64,000 bases of DNA, taken from assembly GCA_949752735.1 (NCBI GenBank), contig OX457041.1:26993705-27057704 (forward strand). The letters run 5' to 3'. This document shows positions 22,657 through 33,340 of the stretch, one piece after another. Numbering within the stretch: the first letter of the stretch is position 1; the number at the start of each line of letters is the position of its first letter. Below the pieces are notes generated by a model. That model worked only from the letters and a program-made list of their open reading frames with translations. It did no database searches and had not been told where the DNA came from. The position numbers and the translations under genes are program-made. This DNA is from Lumbricus terrestris (taxonomy: Eukaryota > Annelida > Clitellata > Crassiclitellata > Lumbricidae).

Positions 22657-25420
22657 GGGTCATTTTGTGCCAAATCAACCAAATTTTCAACTTTTCCCCA
22701 CACTCCGACTCAGATTTTCTTGATATTTTCACCAAAAATCAATTATCATTTGGCATGAAGAACTGGAAAGTTTCAAGTGTCTACTGTGAAAATTGACTGA
22801 GTTATGGGGTACTGAGGTTGGTGGGGGTAGGCCGAAAAGTGAGCGCGAATTTGCGTCTGCAAACTTTTTGTCATTTTCAGACGCCAATAACTTTGGATCT
22901 AGAGCAGCTAAACACATTTGGTTTTCAGTTTTCAGTTCTGTGCATAACAGATTTGACTGGTCAAGTAACATTTGCTCTGCTTGATATGAGGAATTAGTAA
23001 TAATTTTTGAAAAGTGTCTAAATATTTCTTGCCGAGTCCATTTTTGTCATGTTTGCAGACACACTACTCTGGCATGACATGCAAGAAAGAAACAATTTTT
23101 GTGTGGTTTTATTCATCTACTGGTGTAGTTGTAAATGTGCAATTTATTTGTTTTTGGTCTACAGGAACTGCTGTAGCAACTTGCCAAAAACCCTTCATCT
23201 CCATGACAGTGGTCACTTTCAACTGACCAAATGGGCCTGTGGAACACCTGATAAACAAGTCAAACATGCATCATTGGAAAGCTGGAAGAAAAACCTTTCT
23301 ATAGATACCAATATCCTGATGGTAATCTTCAGTTAACTCATTAAATAATTTTTTTTAAATCGGGATTTTTTAACACGAATTTGCGCCTGCAAATATTTTG
23401 TCATTTTCAGACTTCAATAACTTTTGATCTAGACTAGCAACACTCATTTGGTTTTCAGTTCTCAGTACAGAGGGCTCTGTTCTAGGGCCCTTGATCTATG
23501 TCCTTTTCACTGCAGACATTAGTTAGCTCTCTGCTCGCTTCTTGCTCACTGCGAAGTCACTCCTACGCTGATGATGTCCAATCGTATGCTCATTGCTTTG
23601 CTGAGGACGCAGCCAAAACTGTCCGCCTTATGGTCTGCGCTTCTGACACCCTTACTTCTTGGCTTTCGTCAAATCGATTGCGACTTAATTCTTTGAAGAC
23701 GCAATTCATATGGCTGGGAACTCGCCAGCAGCTGGCCAAGACTGACTTGGCTTCTTTCGCACATCAGTTTCCCCTTGTAACCTTCTCTACCTCTGTTCGA
23801 GACCTTGGGGTCATCTTAGACCAAGAACTCTCCTTCTCTAAGCACATCTCTTCCCTGTCACATGCCTGCTATTACCAAATTCGACAGCTGCGCATCGTTG
23901 CTCGCTCATTCACCGCATCTTCTACTCTTGTCCATGTTTGCAGCCGCTTAGATTACTGCTCCTCTTTTTATGTTGGCTTTCCACAGGTTCGCCTGAACTC
24001 CTTGGTTAGGGTCTTTCGATCTGCAATACACTTGGTTGGTGTCATCTCCCGGTTTGCTCACGTTTCTGCCTTCATGAGGGACGACCTCCACTGGCTCCCA
24101 CTGTAGAAACGCATTGTTTATAGAGTTTCCTCTATTGCTTGGCGCTGCATTCTGTCTCAAGCTCCATCCTACCTATGCGAGCTTTTTACTCCAGTCTCGG
24201 TTTCTCAGGGCCATCGTTCGCTGCGGTCAGCTGCTCATGGTGACTATCTTCTACCTTTTTGTCGTACCGCTACTATGCAGCGTAGTGCATTTTCCATGGT
24301 GGGTCCAGCTATCTGGAATGGCCTCCCTGCGGCTCTCCATTCGCTTCCTCTTGACTCTTCTGGCTCTTTCTACCGTCTTCTCAAGATCTTTCTTTTTGAC
24401 CAGGCCTGGGTTGGGAGCGCCTCTGAGTAGCGATCCTTAAGGGGCGCTATATAAAGGAACTGCTGTAGCACCTTGCCAAAAACGCTTCATCTCCATGACA
24501 GTGACGAATGTCCCGGAGATGAAGGGTTTTTGGCAAGGTGCAGCAGCAGTTGTTGTAGACCAAAACTCAAATAAATTGCACATTTACAACTTCACCAGTA
24601 GATGCTTAAAACCACGCAAAAATTATTCCTTATTTGCATGTTGCCAGTGTAGTGTGTCTGCAAACATGACAAAAATAGGCTTTGCAAGATATATTTGCAC
24701 ACTTTTCAAAAATTCTTATTAATTTCTGACATCAAAGAGAGCAAATGTTACTTGACCATGCAAATCTATGCAACACTCAGTACTGAAAACAGAATACCAA
24801 ATGTATGTAGCTGATCAATAGTTACTGATGTCTGAAAATGAAAAAAAAATTGCACACGCAAATTCGTGTTAAAATGTCACAAATTAAAAAAAAATTTAAT
24901 CAATTACGATTACCATCAAGAAATTAGTGTCAATAAAAATGGTTTTCTTCAAGCTTTCCAATGATGCTTGATTGACTTGTTTATCAGGTGTCCCACAGGC
25001 CCATTTGGTCAGTTGAAAGTGACCACTGTCACAGAGATGAAGGGTTTTTGGTAAGGTGTTACAGCAGTTCTGGGAGACCAAAAAACAAATAAATTGCACA
25101 TTTACAACTACACCAGTAGATGAATAAAACCACACAAAAATTGAAAACTGAAAACCAAATGTGTTTAGCTGCTCTAGATCCAAAGTTATTGGCGTCTGAA
25201 AATGACAAAAATTTTGCAGACGCAAATTCGCGTTCATTTTTCGGCCTACCCCCACCAACTTCAGTACCCCCATAACTCAGTCAATTTTCACAGTAGACAC
25301 TTGAAACTTTCCAGTTCTTCATGCCAGATGATAATTGATTTTTGGTGAAAATATCAAGAAAATCTAAGTCGGAGTGTGGCGAAAAGTTGAAAATTTGGTT
25401 GATTTGGCACGGAATGACCC
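22657..25420. mobile_element. Foldback element B with a CR1-like LINE in the loop
   Basis: It starts GGGTCATTTTGTGCCAAATC and ends with the complementary GATTTGGCACGGAATGACCC. Arm blocks include the region around CGACTCAGATTTTCTTGATA, GGTGGGGGTAGGCCGAAAA and TTGGATCTAGAGCAGCTAAA. The arms (about 22657-23465 and 24470-25420) are internally rearranged but clearly complementary. Only seven bases separate it from foldback A, and both share the GGGTCATT terminus. Confidence 0.7.
23466..24459 (+). mobile_element. CR1-like LINE, 5'-truncated, in the foldback loop
   Basis: The plus-strand reading starts at a GSVLGPLIYVLFTADI motif, then HSYADDVQSYAH (catalytic YADD), TSWLSSNRLRLNSLKTQF, VRDLGVILDQELSF, SRLDYCSSFYVG, DDLHWLPL and, after a stop, the C-terminal part. 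Its 3' end is GGGAGCGCCTCTGAGTAGCG followed by GGGGCGCTATATAAA. A stop and frameshifts make it nonfunctional, though it is fairly well preserved. Confidence 0.88.
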
Positions 25421-25424
25421 TGAT

Positions 25425-25775
25425 TGAACTTCATTGGCTTTCCTTGCCGTGCTCGCATGCAATTTACCAGTGAGCTCTTGACTCTGATCCTTAAGGCTCG
25501 AGTGAGGTTTTGCCCCGAAAATCTGGCTGACATTTCAGCATTACTCAGCTTCCTCCAACCATCCACTTTGTTCATCAATTGCCTCAATTGGTCCTTCTCT
25601 TTGGAATGTGCTTTCTACTTCTGTTCACTCTACTCACCTGTCTGGCAATGTCTTTTCTGCCTTGTATTTTCTCAAAACCTGCTTCTCGCAAGGCCTTGCA
25701 CACTGGGGACCTTGCACACTAGGAGCATCTCTGAACGGTTCACCCTACTAGATGCGCTTTACAAATGATTAAATA
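25425..25775 (+). mobile_element. LINE 3' fragment
   Basis: The frame has the LINE-type pattern SELLTLILKARVRFCPENL, then ALYK before the stop. The tail AGGAGCATCTCTGAACGG and GATGCGCTTTACAAATG is a diverged form of the LINE 3' end. Confidence 0.6.
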
Positions 25776-25844
25776 CATGTTCCACAATACAATCTTGTGT
25801 ATAAGATATTGGTCTGATAGAAGTTCCTATACCATTATCAATAA

Positions 25845-26357
25845 CTAGCTGGGGTACCCGGCGTTGCACGGGAAATTTAGATTTTTCGTCCCCAAACCCA
25901 GCTCCACCCGCCCCTGTGGGGCGGCTTCGCCGCCCATTTGGGGTTTATAAATGGTTATATATTTATGCCCCTCGGCTTGGAAGGTCTTCCCCAATTCTGC
26001 TGGTTAAACTCATGTTGCATGGGGGCTCCTCTTAGTGTATATTACACTCCTTGGCCTAAGCCATTTATCTTTCCCAGGGCGGTTGCGCTGCGTATACGCT
26101 TTGGCGAAAAATGACGTCATTTGTTATTGCACGACGATTCAAATAATGGCGTCGCATTTTCAGCGATCGCGCAAATAACACGGCGAAAATTAAAATGTCT
26201 AATATTTCGAGTTCTAAAGTGAATAAGAAGGTGAAAATAGCGGCCTGAGTAAGTTGAGTGAAAGTCTATTTATGTACAATGTTTAAGGTCAGTAGCTGCA
26301 AAACTGTGAGCGTGCATTCTGGACAAAGTCCGCCAAGTCCTTTCTTATAGATATAGA
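25845..26357 (-). mobile_element. Nonautonomous Helitron (513 bp)
   Basis: On the minus strand it starts TCTATATCTATAAGAAAGGA at 26357 and ends GCCGGGTACCCCAGCTAG at 25845, with A before and T after. Length and ends match the 14689 element. A GC-rich hairpin (GGGCGGCGAAGCCGCCC) lies near the 3' end. Confidence 0.75.
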
Positions 26358-28180
26358 TGAAGGACTAGATATTGTGATTGACCATCATTTCATGTAACTG
26401 TGATTCCGAGCGTAAAACCTTAAAACAAATCCTTTGCCAAATATTTCTTATGAATGGAGTTAATGTGAAGATTTAATCACAAGGATCGGGTGACTATGCA
26501 GACATTATCAATTACAGTCAAACCCAGTGATTTCTGGAATCTGGAATATCATCGTGTTTTACTTTCTAATACCAAAAAGAAGTTACAGTAAATGAGGCCG
26601 ATCAAAATGTATTTGCAACAGATTCCTTGAACAAAATTATTTAATAAGGTCATGCATAATAATACTGTTTATGATACGAATGTGTATACAGTACATGAGC
26701 TACTAAACCATTTTTATACATGGTTAGAGAAATGGTAGAATCTAGTAAAACAGCCCAAGTTATGGACAACAATTGCCAAATCAACAAGAGTGCCTCGATT
26801 TTATGGATTCAATCCACTAATAATTTCTTTGACAACTTAAGTTGCTGTTTAGTAATAGAAATTTATCCAAAACTGTATACTCTCAACTTTAGTGCACAAC
26901 AGATGACCATAAAGTCAAGCTGTCCTAAAATGTTGAATTCCGTATTATTAGCATAGAAATTATGTTCCAGTGCATATGATAAATCTAGGAATATTCCTAT
27001 GGGTGAGAGGTGTATGAAGTAAACAAAAGCGGACTAAAAACGGGATCATTCTGATCACTGCAAGTGAGCAAATTCCTGGACGAAATACTTATTGAGTGCA
27101 TGATCCAAATTAATCGAAGTAAAGTATGGAATCACTAATTAGTTACTAATTAACAGTAGCATTAATAATATCTAACAATCCTAACTCAATGTCCTTGTTC
27201 TAATGGCACACTAGAGAATACATTTGGCTGAGTTTAAAGGATGAGGATGTCCTTATGATGCACAATCCTCTTCCCTTTCTTGAACCCCCCCAGTCAGGTA
27301 AACTAATGACAAAATTTACAGTTTTATCCAAAAAATTATCATTCGGCTAGTACAAGTTTGCTATTTGCACATTGCTAGTGACTTAAATTTAATGCTTATA
27401 TTGATGAGTTTTACTTTGTTTGGAATATGTGAAAGACTTTTGTTGATTGTCTGAGATGATGAAAACTAATTGCCTGTGATGATGATATTTTCTGTCTAAG
27501 GTGCAGAGGAAAGAGCATGAAATTAACCGTTACCGTATACTAAGATGGAAGTTAACAAATGCTTGACTTGTGCACAAAGTCATGGTGGTAGGCGGGTGGA
27601 ATGCATATCAGCTCTGAAGGAAAAGAATGACTTTTTGCTGCAGTGGACATTGCCAGTGCTCAATGAACGCTAATTGTATCATATGCATCAAGTTTACACT
27701 ACTGACACTAAATGTCTGTTGATCTTGTCTGTTATATAATTTTTTTTAATTGATTGAACGGTATTATTAAAATTATGGTTTCTCAGAAGAACTAGTTGAC
27801 ATTTGCGAAAGAAAAGAGAAAAAAGCTGACCTAAGAGGTGCCTAAATTACATGTTTCAGCTTAATTTTCGTTGGACTCTATCGTGGAATTAACCATGCAT
27901 TTATAAAATTTGTAATTTAAAGGATTAATTCCTTATTGGACGTTTAATATAATACATTAAAAAGTTATGTGCTGTTTGTCATGTACTAATAATTCAATTT
28001 CCCTAAATGTTTTATTTGTTTGAGTTTTTTGTATAAGTAGCATTTATATTTCAGTTGTATATAGTGATGCAAAATTTTACTTGCTCTGTGATGCCTAATT
28101 GTTCATTAAAATGTCTAGCATGGAAGATGGCTGTCCAGATTTAAGCCTATGTAGGCTTATTCATGGTTGTCCAATTGTGG
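26358..28180. other. Gene-free stretch
   Basis: AT-rich, with many stops. No exon or repeat structure was recognised. Confidence 0.55.
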
Positions 28181-28182
28181 GT

Positions 28183-28710
28183 GGACATGGAGCTCGTGGC
28201 CAAATTGGTGTCGGACCCATCTAGGTGGCCTATGTGGGGCCAATACAGGCAGCCCATATAGACTGCCCAGATGGGCCCACATTGAACCCATACAGATTAC
28301 AGACTACTTCATGGGCTGCCCATTTGGGGCGGACATGGAGCCCGTGGCCAAATTGGTATCGAGCCCATCTAGGCGGCCCACGTGGGGCCAATACGGACAG
28401 CCCATATAGGCGGCCCAGATGGGGCCCACATTAAGCCCATATAAACTACATGGGCTGCCCATTTGGGGCGGACATGGAGCCCGTGGCCAAATTGGTATCA
28501 AGCCCATCTAGGCGGCCCACGTGGGGCCAATACGGGCAGCCCATATAGGCGGCCCAGATGGGGCCCACATTAAGCCCATATAGACTACTTCATGGGCTGC
28601 CCATTTGGGGCGGACATGGAGCCCGTGGCCAAATTGGTATCGAGCCCATCTAGGCGGCCCATCTGGGCCCCACGAAGTTGCCCATCTGGGGCCCACTTGG
28701 GACCCATTTT
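28183..28710. repeat. 142-bp tandem repeat, about 3.6 copies
   Basis: GGACATGGAGC recurs at 28183, 28331, 28470 and 28612 (spacings 148, 139, 142). Each unit contains several GGGCCCA/GCCCATAT blocks like those of the foldback at 9202. Pro/Trp/Gly-rich frames across it are artefacts. Confidence 0.9.
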
Positions 28711-28949
28711 CCGATGCTGGCTGGGAAGTATTAAACCAAAGCTGTACGTGGCCATTGGTGCAAAAACAAAGTCACTCGACAGAGAAAAATATTTTAATTT
28801 AGCGCTGCTCGTCTAATTACTAACATAATAACATTTAAGGTCTCACGTTAATTGCCATTACGCTAACACCCACAATTAATGCGTTAACATCTTTGGTGGT
28901 TAAAATATTTAACGCGGTTAAAATATTTAGAGAAATGAATACTCGAGCA

Positions 28950-29111
28950 CAGTGGCATAGCCAGGAATTTTTTATGGGGGGGGTTTATGGCTGGAAACCC
29001 TGTTTTTTGCTATTTTTTCTTACTTAAATGGAAAAATAACCTTAAAAAACCTTTTTCCCGGAGCCAATGGGGGGAGGTTTAACCCCCGAACCCCCCTTGC
29101 CTACGCCACTG
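28950..29111. mobile_element. Short hAT-type MITE, CAGTGGCG family (162 bp)
   Basis: The left end CAGTGGCATAGCCAGG and (reversed) right end CAGTGGCGTAGGCAAGG match. It is flanked by CTCGAGCA at 28942-28949 and 29112-29119, an exact 8-bp duplication. G-runs and C-runs lie inside the ends. Confidence 0.9.
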
Positions 29112-29871
29112 CTCGAGCAATTCTCAGCTACAGGAGAGGACCCTGCATGGTCCATCGGCTGAGCCTATGGACCAAGGCAGATTTTGACTTTACCCTATAT
29201 AGGCCTACCTTTCGACGAAGAATAGAAAGAAACAGCAGTTTAAATTTGGCGCAGCAGAAATCGAAGAACTTCGATGAAGGACGGCAGGTTTCGGCAAACT
29301 CCTTAAATGTTAAACAGCGCCGACTTTGGTTCGGTTTCGGTTTTCAGAAAAACAATTTACGTCACCACTTCCTTCTCGATGTTAGTCCGCGAAAAACAAC
29401 ACCATAATCGAGCATGGACGCCGTCCTGCGGACAGAGAGCAGTCTAAATAATTATAGAGTCCCTTGGAATAATCGTTACTGAACAACAGAAAAAAGCACT
29501 GAAGCACATCGACCAATATTATTGCAGAGCGGCGGCGGCATTTGTAGTTTTACGTCACTGTGTGGTAACAAAGACCATTAGCGACGCCCTCCTCCTTTAT
29601 CCAGGCTTGGGACTGGCACTGGCAGAGTGCAACCAGTGGCGAAGTTTATTGCAGAGCTCTACAAGGAAAAGATAATAACATAGTCCTACGAAAACCCGTC
29701 CGTGCAACTTTCAACTGGGTTGGCCTATATTTAAACGCCGCCAGGACCGAAATGGACCAGTTTTTGTTGTGACTGTAGCCTAGCCTAGGCTACTATGTGG
29801 AATATAGAAACGTAGGCACTAGCCTATAGGTCTATAGTATAGGCTACTATAAACGGGGAGGTCCAACGCAA

Positions 29872-30163
29872 CAGTGGCGGCGCCAGGATTTCAGTTTCGG
29901 AGAGGGGGGCTGAGCCCCGCGGCAAAAAATTTCCATTTTTCGCCGCCAAAATTTCTGACGACCTTTTTTTGTCATCGACCGAAATCTCATGAAAATTTTT
30001 CATTTTCGGCGCCAAAATTTCTGACGACCTTTTTTTTTAGTCGTCAGCGGAAAATCGTGGATATTTCAATGTAAAAAAATTCGGATGACCCTTTTTAGGG
30101 GGCGGAACCTCTTGTAGGGGGGGGCTTAGCCCCCCAGTCCCCCCCCCCCTAGCGCCGCCACTG
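29872..30163. mobile_element. hAT-type MITE, CAGTGGCG family (292 bp)
   Basis: The ends CAGTGGCGGCGCCAGG and (reversed) CAGTGGCGGCGCTAGG match. Flanks CAACGCAA at 29864-29871 and 30164-30171 are identical. The interior has two copies of a block with CGCCAAAATTTCTGACGACC. Non-coding. Confidence 0.9.
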
Positions 30164-30171
30164 CAACGCAA

Positions 30172-33000
30172 CCGCGGTGCCGTAAATATGATCATCCATA
30201 GGCCTACACGTGAGCGGCGGGCCCAAGCATTATTCAAAAAAAATTATTATTATTATTATGTATTATTGAACTGTCTTTTTTTATTTTTGCCCCGAGGTAA
30301 AGCCTACAGGAACTGTCATTTATAACGCGCCAAAACAAAAAGATTCTTGCACGAAAGCGCAGAACAGAAACGTCTTAAACAAATAAATCTTCGAGAACGA
30401 TAGGCCTAAAGAACTTAAGAAGATGATTTGCGAATAAAGTTACCGTCAAACCCCCTGTTGGCCTAGGAACAAGTTTTTTAAAGGTTAATATATCCACTTA
30501 AATAAGAAAAAACAAGACAATTGCTTGTAGTAGCAATTGTTTTTCTTAATTTAATCCCCTAGTTACTTTATACCCTTTTTATTTACTGTAGGCTTAATAC
30601 TGTTGGGTTCATGGTTGGTATCAGAAAGCCTGAGAAAGGGCATCCGGCCAGGCCATATAGAAGCCTCAAACTGCGCCACTGGCTAGTCTGTAGGCCTACC
30701 AGCCCCATATTTTTCTCTAAAGCACGTACCGTCATTATTTTCGAAACCCTAAAGGCTATAAACTTCACTGCGGATTCCATGCAATTTGACCCTTTGCGTG
30801 AAAAAAACCGCTTCATGGTATTTAAATTGATGTTGATCCTTTGCGAAGCGCCTACCAAGCGTTTTTCCTTAGGCCTATAGGCCTTCGCATGATCGAGACA
30901 GTGGCCTGTAAGATGCGTGTGCGTTTTGAGCCTAAGAGCCTGTTTCTCGTGCTATAGCACGCTTCAGCCCAAGGTTCTTTCTTCAGCCTTCAATCCAGGT
31001 TTATCATAATGCTTACAGGCCTACCCACCCGTCCGCCCGACAGCCTTGCCGTTTACTCGTGATTTCCGGAAAATAGGTCATGGCATAGTAGACGTGTTGA
31101 GGGTCGTCTCATAATGCCATTCGGAAGCGAACAGCAATAGAACAGGACTGCTGTGTGATAATTTTGCGAATATCGTAATGTAAATCATGTAGGCCTAGCT
31201 GGAGAATAATTCGCCATGGTACGGCTGCACCCTTCTCGACACTAAGCTTGTAGGTAAGTGATAATTGGTTTTTGCCTCTGTGTGTTCGATTAGGCCAATT
31301 AGTTGGGGCTGAAGAAGATAAAGTAGCCTACGTGACGTATTAGGCCAACAGGGTCAAACGTTGCACGTGTAGATTCGCTTTGTTGCGAAGGCCTACAGTC
31401 GCTGCCTGTAAAATAATGTCTCTGGTTCGTGTCTTTATTGTTGTCTTTTACTTTGGCATCAATTTCTATCGCTGGTCTAACCATCTGCAACTCTGCTGTT
31501 TTCTTACTCTGTTACTGAATCTGTCTTTATGTTGTTCTAAGCATCTCCACTGTGCTCATAGTCATGGCTGTGATTGTTTCCTTTTGGCCGACTTCAGTGC
31601 GAAATTCTGAACTGTTTAGAATTATTGTGCATTACTGAATTTCAATGACAATACATTATGCAATCGGTTACAGTTTTTACATTAGATACTGGCTCCAATA
31701 TTGTTGCTATTTAATAATGTAATGTATTTTTATGTATCGTGTGCATGCTTGAACTTGTATCAGGCTCATTGTAGTGCATATAAATTTTAAAACAGTGTGA
31801 AAACTCTTATAACGCATTAATATAATAATGAAACCAGTGCTGCAGTTGAGAAAGAAGCAGCAGAAATTAATGTAATATAAATCTTCGAAAATTTATCACC
31901 ACTCACAAAGCCACATCAGGGAGATCAGCTTTTCACTGGTGCTATATCATATTAAGTCCACCATAGCCAGGCTGTTCTGCAGTTTGTTCCAGTGCCAGAA
32001 CAAAATCCGGGAGGTCAAGCTGAAGAGAATTCCCTTATCATAGGAGAGATAGCAAGGTGAACAGATTAATTAAATATTTTTCAGCATGTAATAGTTTAAA
32101 GCAATTTGTAATGGTCATCTGACGCTCTATGATATAACAGCTTAATTTCTTGTGAGCTTTTCAAGAGGAGTTGTCTTCTACATCATAACCTGCTTGAAGT
32201 AGTGGTTTATATTATCGTTCATCTACATCACACCATGCTGCTGTTGCTACATTACTAGTGGTACATTCTATGACTTCATAATGAGCGAGAGATAAGCATG
32301 ATTGGCTAAATTGCTAATTGATTTGAATTAAAATTAGCAGAATCAACCAATTAGAATTAGCAGCAGCTGACCAATTGGCAATTATAATTTTATTTCAATA
32401 ATTCATACACATGTTTCCTTTACGAATTTGTCAAATTTAAACCAGAGCACAGCATGTTACAGCAGCAAGTTGCTGTAAGCTGTTTAGCTTCCATGCTTTT
32501 CTTTGTTTGCATATTAGGCCTATGTTATCCTAGGGATTTTACAGTTTTTGGAGTTGTGAAACCTCAAATTTGTATTTAAGAAATTTGTAAAATTGAGACG
32601 GTTGCTGTTGACTCGATCTCAACGCAACTTGATAAATCGAGTCGATTAGAATTAGCTAAGAATTGCTTAAAACAATTAGAATCGGAATTTGCTTTTAATC
32701 TACTCGATTAGTTACCCATCTACGACACAAGCACGAACGTGCATGAAAACACAAGTGTATACACTGGTGTGTGCCATACAGTTGTATACATTCATTATAT
32801 AATAATAATTGTAGTAATTATGTTCCTGGACGCAGCAAGAAAAAATTATCACGATGAAGAGGGAGATGATGAATCATCTTAGAACTGTCAAGTTTTATGA
32901 AGGAAATATCAGTGAACATCCTCTGCAGGAGTTCCATAATTTATAATTGCTACATCAGTATCAGACAATTACATAAATGCAAGCCTATATATATGTAATT
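30172..33000. other. Gene-free stretch
   Basis: No convincing exon seen. TAGGCCTA octamers are frequent at 30.2-31.2 kb. Confidence 0.5.
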
Positions 33001-33260
33001 AATAATTATGTATATATATATATATGTGTACACACACATGCGTGCACACACATATGCTGGCATAAAATTGCAGTGGATTTGCAACTAAACAAGATCATAT
33101 TATATTATGTATTTGACAAATACAATATACACACATACATATATATAGGCTATGCATGTATAATATGATATATTATATTTGATGCTTAAATGATGTATGT
33201 GTACACACTGTGCACACACAAACATTATTGGCTCTAATGATTGTGTGTGTGTGCATGCCT

Positions 33261-33340
33261 GTGTGTGCATTGTTGGTGTTTATATCCGGCTGTGTATATT
33301 ATTATACACAGCCAGATATAAACACCAACATTGCACACAC
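33261..33340. repeat. 80-bp near-perfect palindrome
   Basis: Two 40-nt arms beginning GTGTGTGCAT and ending in ACACAGCC-type sequence match at 37 of 40 positions, with no spacer. TG-rich simple sequence precedes it. It could extrude a cruciform or form a hairpin RNA. Confidence 0.9.

Noticed and set aside
28167..28816. CRISPR-like regular repeats or a Trp/Pro/Gly-rich gene
   Set aside because: Units are about 142 bp and contiguous with no unique spacers, in a eukaryotic genome. It is a tandem repeat.
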